Part shown: piece after piece, positions 40,368 to 48,386 of the stretch
Layout of the letters: every line of letters starts with the position of its first letter
How positions within the stretch are numbered: position 1 is the first letter of the stretch
DNA from: Clostridia bacterium
Lineage (GTDB): Bacteria; Bacillota; Clostridia; Peptostreptococcales; Anaerovoracaceae
Direction of reading: 5' to 3'
Length of the DNA: 49,449 bases
Assembly (NCBI GenBank): GCA_902363595.1
Contig: CABJAP010000022.1
Location: 1-49,449 of the forward strand
The notes under the pieces: generated by a model
Told to the model about the DNA's origin: nothing
Databases searched by the model: none
Seen by the model: only the letters and a program-made list of their open reading frames with translations
Program-made: the position numbers and the translations under genes

Positions 40368-41504
40368 ATGTATAAAGACGCGATCCGATCCGCCTGGGTT
40401 GAGATTAATTTGTCCAATCTGGACTACAATATTAAGAATATCAAAGCCAAAGTGGGGAATCATGCGGATATTATCGGTGTGATCAAAGCGGACGGCTACG
40501 GTCACGGCAGTGTGCAGACGGCAGAGGTGCTTCGCAGAAACGGGGTTAAGACCTTTGCTGTGGCCGCCCTTTCGGAGGCGATCAAACTTCGAGAAAGCGG
40601 GGCTGGTGAGGAAATCATTATCCTGGGCCTGACTCCCGACTTGTACGCGGATACCCTCATCACTTATGACCTCACACCGGTTGTGTGCAGTGCGTCCAAT
40701 GCACAGGCTATATCACAGGCTGCGAAAAACGCAGGAAAAACGGTCGAAGGCCTGGTGGCCATCGATACCGGTATGGGGAGAATTGGCTATCTTCCTCAAG
40801 ATCCTGACACCATTGGGGATATTAAAAGGATCGATTCGCTGGAACATTTTAAGATCAAGGGGATTTTTTCTCACTTCGCCACTGCTGATGCTTCGGATAA
40901 AACCTATGCAAAAGAGCAGGAGCGGCGATATAATGATTTTTGTGCCAAACTGACCGCCGCCGGAGTGAAGGTTCCTATGCGTACTTTTGCTAACAGTGCG
41001 TCTGTGATGGAATTGCCTTCTGTATACTATGACGCGGTACGCCCTGGGATTATCCTTTACGGCTGCTATCCCAGCGCAGAGGTGGATAAAAGCCAGCTTT
41101 CCATTAAGCCGGCCATGTCGGTAAAGGCAAATATTATTCATTTGAAGAAGGTGCCTGAAGGTACCACCATAAGCTACGGCAGAGCCTTTACCGCTGCCCG
41201 GGAAAGCCTGATCGCCACATTGGCCTTGGGTTATGCCGATGGACTTCCCCGTCCTTATTCGCAGGTAGGAAAGGTCATTGTCAATGGAATGTTGGCCCCA
41301 ATTGCCGGAAATATCTGTATGGATCAGTGCATGGTCGATGTGACGGATGTACCGGATGTAAAGTTGGGGGATGAAGTGATCATCATGGGTTCTGACGGGC
41401 AGAACACGATTCTAGCAGATGATATCGGCGATGCTACTGGGACGATCAATTATGAGATTGTCTGTGCCTTTGGACAGCGCCTGCCGAAAGTCTATATTGA
41501 ATAA
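40368..41504 (+). CDS. alr: Alanine racemase
   Basis: A 378-residue PLP enzyme interconverting L- and D-alanine for peptidoglycan. The PLP lysine is in VIKADGYGHG (Lys40) and the catalytic tyrosine in TISYGRAFTA (about residue 267). MCMVDVTDVP-like MDQCMVDVTD near 330 is the late family motif. Length is normal. TTAGGAGA precedes the ATG; the gene follows purA after 49 bases and continues toward the TetR gene. Confidence 0.96.
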   Translation: MYKDAIRSAWVEINLSNLDYNIKNIKAKVGNHADIIGVIKADGYGHGSVQTAEVLRRNGVKTFAVAALSEAIKLRESGAGEEIIILGLTPDLYADTLITYDLTPVVCSASNAQAISQAAKNAGKTVEGLVAIDTGMGRIGYLPQDPDTIGDIKRIDSLEHFKIKGIFSHFATADASDKTYAKEQERRYNDFCAKLTAAGVKVPMRTFANSASVMELPSVYYDAVRPGIILYGCYPSAEVDKSQLSIKPAMSVKANIIHLKKVPEGTTISYGRAFTAARESLIATLALGYADGLPRPYSQVGKVIVNGMLAPIAGNICMDQCMVDVTDVPDVKLGDEVIIMGSDGQNTILADDIGDATGTINYEIVCAFGQRLPKVYIE

Positions 41505-41529
41505 AAACATAAACGGAGGTAAGATAAAA

Positions 41530-42183
41530 ATGGGTAGGGGAACTAGAGAAAAAATAATGGAACTAGCAATCGATATGTTTAATGAAAAAGGCGCCACGAA
41601 TGTGAGCACCGTTCAGCTTTCTCATGAAATGAACATCAGTCCGGGCAACCTTTACTATTATTTTGATAATAAAGAGCATCTGATCCGCACCATTTGGCTG
41701 GAAATGCTGACGCCAAAAATTGAAGAGCTTTTTAACCAAGCTGACCTTGAGACCAGTGAGGAAGGCTTGATGGATTTTTTTCTGCAGCTTTCACGGATCA
41801 CATATGATTATCGATTCTTTTATCTGGAACTTTCCGCCATGCTGGTTAATGATCCGGAGCTGCGCCGACTATACAGGGAACAAGCGGACAAGCTGATGCA
41901 GCGAATCGACAAGATTATGCAGGCCTGGACAGAAAACGGAATCATGGATCCGATCGAACCTGTTGCAAAAAAAATGCTGATACAAAATTGTTGGACTTTG
42001 TCTCAGACCAGCATTACTTATGTTACAATTCTTGCTTACAGCGCATCGGCACAGGAAGCCTGTGATAACATCATTCAGCATCTATACGCTTTAATAAGGC
42101 CTTATTTCTCAGATAAAAGCCATGCTAAATTGCAGCAGCTCTTTGCTGAGAACAATCTGGACTTTCATAAATATGCACAGTAA
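41530..42183 (+). CDS. TetR-family transcription regulator
   Basis: A 217-residue protein from ATG 41530 (ACGGAGGTAAG ahead), not the far upstream ATG inside alr. The N-terminal helix-turn-helix reads KIMELAIDMFNEKGATNVS, VQLSHEMNISPGNLYYYF and DNKEHLIRTIW. The C-terminal regulatory domain (about 60-200) is helical with a hydrophobic ligand pocket of unknown ligand; its type (YDYRFFYLELSAML) resembles the TetR_C_33-like group. It lies 25 bases after alr and 17 before the lipoprotein gene. Confidence 0.88.
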   Translation: MGRGTREKIMELAIDMFNEKGATNVSTVQLSHEMNISPGNLYYYFDNKEHLIRTIWLEMLTPKIEELFNQADLETSEEGLMDFFLQLSRITYDYRFFYLELSAMLVNDPELRRLYREQADKLMQRIDKIMQAWTENGIMDPIEPVAKKMLIQNCWTLSQTSITYVTILAYSASAQEACDNIIQHLYALIRPYFSDKSHAKLQQLFAENNLDFHKYAQ

Positions 42184-42200
42184 AGATAAAGGAGCAACCT

Positions 42201-42629
42201 ATGAAACATGTTAATACAAAAAAAATGACAGCGCTGGCGCTTGCTTTTCTTTTGATCCTGTCCTTATCCTCATGCGGCGGCGATCCTTCCGATGACGGAA
42301 GTGATGTCAATACGATCAACGTGACCATGAGTATTCTTTATCCGGAAAGCCAACAAAAGGAGAACTTGATAGACTATAGTATGCAGATTCAGGAGGATGC
42401 TACCGTAATGCAGATTCTAGAGTCCTATTCCAACCAGGAGGGTGTCAATATCGAGGTTAACACCTCCGATGCAGATGCCCCTTATGTGACTTCCATCAAT
42501 GATGTGAATGCAGACGGCACAAGCCAGTGGGTTTGTGAAATGAACGGAAAGAAAAAAATAACCAAGGAAATCTCAGAATACGAAGTGAAAGACGGCGATA
42601 AAATCGTGTGGAAATACGAAGCACCATAA
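42201..42629 (+). CDS. DUF4430-domain lipoprotein
   Basis: The 142-residue product has a signal peptide (KKMTALALAFLLILSLSSC) with a lipobox LSSC at about residues 22-25. The mature chain has the DUF4430 pattern (VMQILESYSNQEGVNIEV, then SQWVCEMNGKKKITKEISE, VKDGDKIVWKYEAP). The domain resembles the beta-grasp end of transcobalamin-like proteins and is often at the surface of anaerobic Bacillota. AAGGAG precedes the ATG at 42201. A ligand-binding role is likely but not defined. Confidence 0.85.
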   Translation: MKHVNTKKMTALALAFLLILSLSSCGGDPSDDGSDVNTINVTMSILYPESQQKENLIDYSMQIQEDATVMQILESYSNQEGVNIEVNTSDADAPYVTSINDVNADGTSQWVCEMNGKKKITKEISEYEVKDGDKIVWKYEAP

Positions 42630-42709
42630 AAAATCAACAAAAAGTAACAAATTCTTAAATAAAATTAATATTTTTTGAATTTCTTCATAATCCCATCACA
42701 AAACATGGC

Positions 42710-42834
42710 TATAATTGAAAATGTAGATAGGGACATAGAAACATTGTTTCTATGCGAACTTTCCTTCTTTTATTGAATACACACAATACACACTTGTAAA
42801 ACACCTTGGTCCCCCCAGGGTGTTTTACTTTTTT
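42710..42834 (+). ncRNA. Putative leader RNA or small RNA upstream of the LysE exporter
   Basis: A TATAAT at 42710-42715 (no clear -35) precedes a perfect hairpin CATAGAAAC/GTTTCTATG (42734-42742 with 42746-42754) and then a terminator at 42798-42834. The predicted transcript is about 110 bases. It is followed 160 bases later by the exporter start, so it could be a terminated leader or an independent small RNA. Confidence 0.5.
42798..42834 (+). terminator. Terminator in the leader of the LysE gene
   Basis: AAAACACCT (42798-42806) and AGGGTGTTTT (42817-42826) pair around a C-rich loop, followed by ACTTTTTT. Readthrough would be needed to reach the exporter gene. Confidence 0.85.
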
Positions 42835-42896
42835 GGAAAAAGGAATTATTTGGTCAACCCATAACTTGCCGGAATTAAGTTTTGGTAAATTTTTTA

Positions 42897-42925
42897 AAAA
42901 AAGTGAAATCTCTTTTCGCTTTTTT
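42897..42925 (+). terminator. Second AT-rich hairpin before the LysE gene
   Basis: AAAAAGTGAA (42897-42906) pairs with TTCGCTTTTT (42915-42924), followed by one more T and then CCC. Weaker than the first. Between the two hairpins there is no clear promoter. Confidence 0.5.
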
Positions 42926-42993
42926 CCCGAACCCCCACACCCTATCCTCAAACCGCAACCGCCCCGCAGCAAAAACAACACAGGAGACTTCAT

Positions 42994-43614
42994 ATGATTT
43001 ATTTTTTACAGGGCCTGACAATGGGACTGGCCTATGTAGCCCCCATTGGCCTGCAAAATCTTTTCGTCATCAATACGGCCTTGACGCAAACAAGAAGCCG
43101 TACATACATAACGGCTTTCATCGTCATTTTCTTCGATATTACATTAGCCCTAGCCTGTTTTTTTGGAGTAGGCGCTATCATGCAGCATTCCCGCCTGCTG
43201 TCCCTGATCGTCCTTCTGATCGGCAGCATCATCGTTATTTACATTGGAATCAGTCTGCTCAGAAGTAAAGATTCTATGGAAAAAGGACGGGATGTGGATA
43301 TCCCCATACCAAAAGTCATTACAGCGGCCTGCGTCGTTACCTGGTTCAATCCACAAGCCCTGATTGATGGAAGTATGATGCTTGGAGCCTTCAAAGCTAC
43401 CCTCCCCTCTGACCAATCAGCTGCGTTTATAATTGGTGTGGCCTGTGCTTCATGCTGCTGGTTCTTAGGTTTATCCACTGTCATCACCTGTTTCAGCGCC
43501 AAGATTACGCCCAAAGTCCTGAGAGTGATCAATTTGATCTGCGGAGCAGTCATTATCTTTTATGGGGTCAAGCTGGGCATCTCTTTTGTACAGCTTTTTT
43601 GGCAATTTTTTTAA
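42994..43614 (+). CDS. LysE/RhtB-family amino acid exporter
   Basis: A 206-residue membrane protein with six hydrophobic segments. It begins MIYFLQGLTMGLAYVAPIGLQNL, the classic LysE start (GxxxxxxPGPQNxF variant: APIGLQNLFVIN). The loop RSKDSMEKGRDV lies mid-protein, and then comes TWFNPQALIDGSMML typical of the second half. These proteins export lysine, arginine, homoserine or other solutes; the substrate is not clear. CAGGAGACT precedes the ATG at 42994. Confidence 0.9.
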   Translation: MIYFLQGLTMGLAYVAPIGLQNLFVINTALTQTRSRTYITAFIVIFFDITLALACFFGVGAIMQHSRLLSLIVLLIGSIIVIYIGISLLRSKDSMEKGRDVDIPIPKVITAACVVTWFNPQALIDGSMMLGAFKATLPSDQSAAFIIGVACASCCWFLGLSTVITCFSAKITPKVLRVINLICGAVIIFYGVKLGISFVQLFWQFF

Positions 43615-43621
43615 TTATTGG

Positions 43622-43650
43622 TTGACAAAAACAGCCCGAACCGATAAGAT
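43622..43650 (+). promoter_or_regulatory. Promoter of the riboswitch-controlled P-type ATPase
   Basis: TTGACA (43622-43627) and TAAGAT (43645-43650) with a 17-base spacer directly after the LysE stop. Predicted start is near 43657. Confidence 0.85.
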
Positions 43651-43659
43651 GAATATAGA

Positions 43660-43749
43660 AATAAAAGGGAGTAGCCGGCGCCGACAGGCGTTTACGACAT
43701 CGTCAATCCCGATGAGGCCATCGCCTTATCCGGTTCGTAATGAAACAGC
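43660..43749 (+). ncRNA. yybP-ykoY-type (manganese) riboswitch
   Basis: The leader has the conserved AAAGGGAGTAGC (43664-43675), then a central stretch with ACGACATCGTCAATC, GAGGCCATCGCC and CCGGTTCGTAATGAAACAG. This order of AAAGGG-GAGTAGC, CGTCA and a late CAGCAAGAC block is that of the yybP-ykoY family, which binds Mn2+ and often controls cation P-type ATPases. The sequence is followed by a strong terminator and an ATPase gene. I did not fold it formally. Confidence 0.8.
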
Positions 43750-43792
43750 AAGACTTTTATTGCATGGTTTATATGCAGTAAAAGTCTTTTTT
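43750..43792 (+). terminator. Riboswitch expression-platform terminator
   Basis: AAGACTTTTA (43750-43759) pairs with TAAAAGTCTT (43779-43788) plus an inner GCAT/ATGC, then TTTTT. The AAGAC bases also belong to the aptamer's last conserved part, so metal binding could free or block the terminator. Confidence 0.88.
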
Positions 43793-43846
43793 GATTGTAT
43801 ATATTCCCTGCAAGATCTGCAAAATAAGGTGGAGAAAGGAATTTAT

Positions 43847-46471
43847 ATGCAAGACTATTATAAAATGACAGGCCAGCAGGTCCGGGAGGCTGTCAACGGA
43901 ACGGCAGAGCCGCTGAGCGACAGCCAGGTTCAGGCCAATGTTGAAAAATTCGGACCCAACGAACTGGCGGAAGAAAAGAAAAAATCAATTCTTCGTATTT
44001 TTCTGGAGCAATTTAAAGATTTTCTGGTCATCATCCTGATTGCGGCGGCCATTATTTCCGGAGCCCTCAACGATCTGGAAAGTGCGCTGGTTATTCTGGT
44101 CGTAATTACCATAAACGCAATTTTGGGAACCGTTCAGACCGTAAAGGCTGAGCAATCGCTCACTGCGTTAAAGGCCATGTCCGCGCCGGAAGCCAAGGTT
44201 CTCCGGGGCGGACGCGTGGTCCAAATTCCCTCCCGTGAAGTCACGGTAGGCGATCAGATTTTTCTGGAAGCCGGTGATTTCGTACCAGCTGATGGAAGAT
44301 TGCTGGAAAACGCAGGCCTGAAAATAGATGAAAGTGCCCTGACAGGGGAGAGCCTGGGCGTGGAAAAAGATCTCGCGCCAATCGAGAAAGAAGCGGCATT
44401 GGGAGACCGGATCAACATGGTTTATTCTGGCAGCTTTGTCACTTACGGCCGAGGCTCCTTCCTTGTCACTTCAATTGGTATGGAGACCGAGGTGGGCAAG
44501 ATTGCCACTCTGCTCAAGACCACATCAGAGAAAAAGACCCCGCTTCAGATCAATCTGGACAATTTCGGGAAAAAGCTTTCCATTTTAATTTTGATCTTTT
44601 GCGCAATCCTGTTCGGCCTCAGCGTTTATCGGGGAGAATCGGCGGGCAACGCTTTTCTCTTTGCGGTTGCTCTGGCCGTAGCCGCCATACCGGAAGCCCT
44701 CAGCTCCATCGTTACCATCGTCTTATCCTTCGGCACGCAAAAGATGGCCAAGGAACATGCCATTATACGAAAGCTTCAGGCCGTGGAAGGTCTGGGCAGC
44801 GTTTCGGTCATCTGTTCGGATAAAACAGGAACTTTGACCCAGAATAAAATGACTGTGGAAGATTATTACGTGGAAGGCCGGCGGATTCCGGCAGCGGAAA
44901 TCAATACCGACGATCCGGCCCAGATGCAGCTTCTTGTTCACAGCGTGCTCTGCAATGACTCCACGATAGATGAAGACAAAGAAATCGGCGATCCGACGGA
45001 GACCGCGCTCATTCATATTGCTTCCAAGGTGGGAAAAGATTATGCGGCCATACGGTCGGATTCCCCCCGATTCAGCGAAATCCCCTTTGACAGCGACCGC
45101 AAGCTGATGTCCACATGCCATCAATTAGAAGGTAAATCACTCATGGTTACCAAGGGAGCCGTAGACGTTCTGCTCAAACGGATTTCCCATATTCAAGAGC
45201 ATGGCAAGAGCCGGAGTGTTACTGACCAGGACCGCAGTGCGATCGAAGAACAGAATATGGAATTTTCACGAAACGGCCTGCGGGTGCTGGCCTTCGCATA
45301 TAAAGAAGTGGCGGAAAACTTTGAGCCGGGGACTGAGGATGAAACAGACCTTACCTTCCTAGGCTTGATTGCGATGATGGATCCGCCGCGGGAAGAATCC
45401 ATGGCTGCCGTAGCAGAATGTATTGACGCCGGTATCAAACCAGTGATGATTACAGGGGACCACAAGATAACGGCTGCTGCCATTGCAAAGCGGATCGGCA
45501 TTTTGAAAGATGATTCCGAAGCTTGCGAGGGGGCTGCCATCGACCATATGTCCGACGAAGAGCTGAAGAGCTATGTCGAGAAAATTTCTGTTTATGCACG
45601 GGTTTCGCCGGAGCACAAAATCCGCATAGTCCGTGCCTGGCAGGAGAAGGGCAACATTGTAGCCATGACCGGAGACGGTGTCAACGACGCTCCGGCTCTT
45701 AAGCAGGCCGATATCGGCGTTGCCATGGGCATTACGGGCAGCGAAGTTTCCAAGGATGCGGCTTCCATGGTCCTGACCGATGATAATTTTGCCACCATTG
45801 TGAAAGCAGTGGAAAACGGCCGGAACATTTATCAGAATATCAAACATTCGATTCAGTTCCTGTTGTCCGGCAATTTTGGGGCGATTTTGGCAGTTTTGTA
45901 TGCTTCCATCGCAGCGCTGCCGGTACCCTTTGCACCGGTCCATCTGCTGTTCATCAATCTGCTGACCGATAGCCTTCCGGCGATCGCTCTGGGGCTGGAA
46001 CCTCATACCAAGGATTTGATGAAGGAAAAGCCGCGGCCTTCCAACGAATCGATTCTGACCAAATCCTTCCTGACTAGAATCGGCGCCGGCGGACTGTCCA
46101 TTGGCATTACCACAATGATCGCCTTTCTGATCGGCTTCCACGGTGTATTTACTGCTGCCGGTCAGGGCAGCGCTCTGCTGGGCAGCACCATGGCCTTCGG
46201 TACTTTATGCACAGCCAGATTATTTCATGGGTTTAACTGCAAATCCAACAAACCGGTGGTCTTTACCTCCAAGGTATTCAATAACGTTTATCTCATCGCC
46301 GCCTTTTTCATCGGTCTCATACTCATCACCGCAGTATTGACCATTCCAGGGCTGCATGAAATCTTTAAGGTTCAGACACTGGTCCTGCCTCAGCTGTTCA
46401 CCGTATACGGGCTGGCCTTTATCAATATTCCGGTCATCCAGCTGTTCAAGCTGATAAAGATAAAAAACTAA
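43847..46471 (+). CDS. P-type Ca2+/Mn2+-type cation-transporting ATPase
   Basis: The 874-residue enzyme from ATG 43847 (GGAGAAAGG ahead) is a type IIA P-type ATPase. Motifs: TGES in the actuator (about 155-160), PEAL in M4 (272-275), phosphorylation site SDKTGTLTQNK (Asp315), MTGDGVNDAPAL hinge and INLLTDSLPAIALGL in M6 with the Asn/Asp ligands of SERCA-type pumps. Such pumps expel Ca2+ or Mn2+. The upstream yybP-ykoY riboswitch argues for Mn2+ export. The open frame extends further upstream through the riboswitch, but only as an artefact. Confidence 0.93.
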   Translation: MQDYYKMTGQQVREAVNGTAEPLSDSQVQANVEKFGPNELAEEKKKSILRIFLEQFKDFLVIILIAAAIISGALNDLESALVILVVITINAILGTVQTVKAEQSLTALKAMSAPEAKVLRGGRVVQIPSREVTVGDQIFLEAGDFVPADGRLLENAGLKIDESALTGESLGVEKDLAPIEKEAALGDRINMVYSGSFVTYGRGSFLVTSIGMETEVGKIATLLKTTSEKKTPLQINLDNFGKKLSILILIFCAILFGLSVYRGESAGNAFLFAVALAVAAIPEALSSIVTIVLSFGTQKMAKEHAIIRKLQAVEGLGSVSVICSDKTGTLTQNKMTVEDYYVEGRRIPAAEINTDDPAQMQLLVHSVLCNDSTIDEDKEIGDPTETALIHIASKVGKDYAAIRSDSPRFSEIPFDSDRKLMSTCHQLEGKSLMVTKGAVDVLLKRISHIQEHGKSRSVTDQDRSAIEEQNMEFSRNGLRVLAFAYKEVAENFEPGTEDETDLTFLGLIAMMDPPREESMAAVAECIDAGIKPVMITGDHKITAAAIAKRIGILKDDSEACEGAAIDHMSDEELKSYVEKISVYARVSPEHKIRIVRAWQEKGNIVAMTGDGVNDAPALKQADIGVAMGITGSEVSKDAASMVLTDDNFATIVKAVENGRNIYQNIKHSIQFLLSGNFGAILAVLYASIAALPVPFAPVHLLFINLLTDSLPAIALGLEPHTKDLMKEKPRPSNESILTKSFLTRIGAGGLSIGITTMIAFLIGFHGVFTAAGQGSALLGSTMAFGTLCTARLFHGFNCKSNKPVVFTSKVFNNVYLIAAFFIGLILITAVLTIPGLHEIFKVQTLVLPQLFTVYGLAFINIPVIQLFKLIKIKN

Positions 46472-46492
46472 GGGGTTTTATATAAGCACTAC

Positions 46493-46532
46493 AAAAAGAT
46501 CCGGCATGGCTGCTGCCTTCCGGATCTTTTTT
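46493..46532. terminator. Bidirectional terminator between ATPase and ABC-F genes
   Basis: AAAAAGATCCGG (46493-46504) pairs with CCGGATCTTTTTT (46520-46532), A- and T-runs on either side, between the convergent ATPase and ABC-F genes. Confidence 0.9.
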
Positions 46533-46549
46533 GCTGTCGCGTATGCTTA

Positions 46550-48025
46550 CTAGCGTGTCAGCTCAATGGTTCCTGTGGCTGCTTTTTCAATAAAGGCCAG
46601 ATCGTGTTCCACCATCAGCATGGTCGGCTGCGCGGCCAGAATCAGTTCTTCAATCTGCATTCTAGAAAAGAGATCGATATAATTAAAGGGTTCATCCCAG
46701 ATATATAGATGAGCGCTCTGGCATAAGCTTCTGGCCAGCATGACTTTTTTCTTTTGCCCCCGGCTGAACACTTCCATGGGTTTGTCAAACTGTTCTTTGG
46801 AGAAATCCATCTTGTTGAGAATGGCCTTAAACCGGCTTTCGTCGATTTTCCACATGCGGGCATATTCCCTCAGAGTTCCTGTCAGCAACCCGGTTTCCTG
46901 AGGAACATAGGATATCATCAGCCTGCTGCCAATGTGCAGTTCCCCGGTATAATCCAGGGGTTCCCCTGTGATCAGCTTGAGGATACTGGTTTTTCCGCTG
47001 CCGTTGGGCCCTGTCAGAAGAATTCGCTCTCCCTGACGGATCTGTGCTGTTACTGGACCGCACACCGGCTGGTTCTGGTAGTATATGGCTAGGTCATTCA
47101 TCGTTATTAGGCTTTGAGTATGATATTGCAACGGTTCCAGTTTGAGAGAAAAGGTTTTTTCCACATCTATAAGTAGGGTTTTCTTTTTCTGAATCGCTTT
47201 GTCTTTTCTTCTTTCAGCAGCTTTCGAGCGCTTCATCATCTTAGCGGCCTGATGCCCAATATACCCTTTATCCGGCTTTAATCCAGATACTTTGTGCCCT
47301 TTTTTCGTTTTCTCAATTTTGTCCGACCATCCGGCCGTTTGGCGGGCAGCCTTTTCCAATTTATTAATCTCACGCACCTGCTTCTCATGCTCATCCCGCT
47401 CATAGGCATCCCGCTTTTGACGGTTCTCATACCAGGACGAAAAATTTCCTTTTTGAATCTCAATCGTTGCCCGATTAATGGCAAGAATATGGTCCGTACA
47501 AGCGTCCAGTAAGGTCCGATCATGGGAGACGAGAATGAAGCCCTGTTTTTTATTCAAATATGCGCCCACCTGCCTCCGGGCTTGAATATCCAAATGGTCC
47601 GTCGGCTCGTCAATTAAGAGAAAACAATTTTCCCGCGCGAAGAGCACCGCCAGCATAACCCGGGTTTTTTCGCCTCCGGACAAGGTCTGAATCGGCCGGT
47701 AAAGCAGTTCCTCTTCCGTTCCCATGAGGGAAAGCTCCCGCTGAACTTTCCATAACGGCACGCCTTCCGGAATCAGTTCCATGGCCATCCAAGTGTCCTC
47801 CTTGATCTCCATCGGAAAGTAAGCAAAATTTCCATCCGACGAAATCGTTCCGCTGTACGGGTATTCTCCCATCAGCAGTTTGAGAAGGGTCGTTTTTCCC
47901 TTCCCATTTCTTCCCACAAGTCCCAGCTTCCATGTGCTGTCCATGCGCAGGGATACCTGATGAAAGATCGTATCATCGCTGCCTTCGTAGGCAAACGTTA
48001 AGTTTGAAAGATTGATCAGTGACAT
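46550..48025 (-). CDS. ABC-F ribosomal protection protein, Lsa/CplR-like
   Basis: A 491-residue soluble ATPase with two ABC domains. Domain 1: Walker A GRNGKGKTTLLKLL, signature LSGGEKTRVMLA, Walker B LIDEPTDHLD. Linker: lysine-rich helical arm about 185-290 (KKGHKVSGLKPDKGYIGHQ). Domain 2: Walker A GPNGSGKTSILKLI, signature FSRGQKKKVMLARSL with Arg for the second Gly, and IWDEPFNYID (Asn replaces Thr). It begins MSLINLSNLTFAYEGSDD, as in Lsa-type proteins that give resistance to lincosamides, streptogramin A and pleuromutilins. No transmembrane segments. Confidence 0.93.
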   Translation of the reverse strand: MSLINLSNLTFAYEGSDDTIFHQVSLRMDSTWKLGLVGRNGKGKTTLLKLLMGEYPYSGTISSDGNFAYFPMEIKEDTWMAMELIPEGVPLWKVQRELSLMGTEEELLYRPIQTLSGGEKTRVMLAVLFARENCFLLIDEPTDHLDIQARRQVGAYLNKKQGFILVSHDRTLLDACTDHILAINRATIEIQKGNFSSWYENRQKRDAYERDEHEKQVREINKLEKAARQTAGWSDKIEKTKKGHKVSGLKPDKGYIGHQAAKMMKRSKAAERRKDKAIQKKKTLLIDVEKTFSLKLEPLQYHTQSLITMNDLAIYYQNQPVCGPVTAQIRQGERILLTGPNGSGKTSILKLITGEPLDYTGELHIGSRLMISYVPQETGLLTGTLREYARMWKIDESRFKAILNKMDFSKEQFDKPMEVFSRGQKKKVMLARSLCQSAHLYIWDEPFNYIDLFSRMQIEELILAAQPTMLMVEHDLAFIEKAATGTIELTR

Positions 48026-48044
48026 GCTGCACCACCTCCTGTAT

Positions 48045-48077
48045 GCAAAAAATCCGCAGGAAAGTCAATTCCTGCAG
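48045..48077 (-). terminator. Attenuator terminator in the ABC-F leader
   Basis: On the minus strand TCTGCAGGAA (48077-48068) pairs with TTCCTGCGGA (48061-48052) with one GT pair, followed by six T, 20-45 bases before the ABC-F start. An alternative partner for its 3' arm lies at 48184-48193. Confidence 0.87.
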
Positions 48078-48183
48078 ATCATAACAGCCATGCAGCGCCG
48101 CCGAATGGGCGGGCAGACACAGAGAGGCGGCACACCTTAACATTGGCGTTCCGCGCATATTATGAAAATGCGTTCAGATGGTA

Positions 48184-48193
48184 ACTTTCCTGC
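48184..48193 (-). promoter_or_regulatory. Antiterminator segment complementary to the terminator 3' arm
   Basis: The minus-strand sequence GCAGGAAAGT here is the exact complement of ACTTTCCTGC in the 3' arm of the terminator (48055-48064 on the plus strand). Pairing would disrupt the terminator. It is 50 bases after the leader peptide, the position expected for ribosome-mediated attenuation. Confidence 0.75.
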
Positions 48194-48239
48194 TTACAGG
48201 CATAACAAAACAAGCACTGTCTCATTATGCATTCTAATG

Positions 48240-48260
48240 TTAGCAAGAAAAATTACGCAT
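48240..48260 (-). CDS. Leader peptide MRNFSC upstream of ABC-F gene
   Basis: A six-codon frame with a good ribosome binding site (TTGAGGTGAAAAG, then ATG at 48260) in the 264-base leader. A ribosome stalled here by an antibiotic would change the folding of the segments downstream. A second short frame MHNETVLVLLCL (48232 to 48194) follows but without a clear binding site. Translation is inferred. Confidence 0.65.
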   Translation of the reverse strand: MRNFSC

Positions 48261-48295
48261 CTTTTCACCTCAATTCTTTTTTGTTACCAAAAGGC

Positions 48296-48324
48296 ATTGT
48301 AACACACGCCGCCGATTTGGTCAA
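48296..48324 (-). promoter_or_regulatory. Promoter of the ABC-F gene and leader
   Basis: TTGACC (48319-48324) and TACAAT (48296-48301) on the minus strand with a 17-base spacer. Predicted transcript start is near 48289. Confidence 0.82.
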
Positions 48325-48386
48325 CGATTTGCGTCTCTTTCTGTTGTTAACTTGTGATAATGTCACCATAGGATTCACTTGAGAAA

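Noticed and set aside
43562..43846. N-terminal extension of the P-type ATPase in the same frame
   Set aside because: It runs through the LysE gene end, promoter, riboswitch and terminator, has no binding site, and the start at 43847 gives a normal family length.
47973..48158. 61-codon frame overlapping the start of the ABC-F gene as a leader peptide
   Set aside because: It runs over the ABC-F start in another frame and its start lacks a binding site; the six-codon frame at 48240-48260 fits a leader peptide much better.
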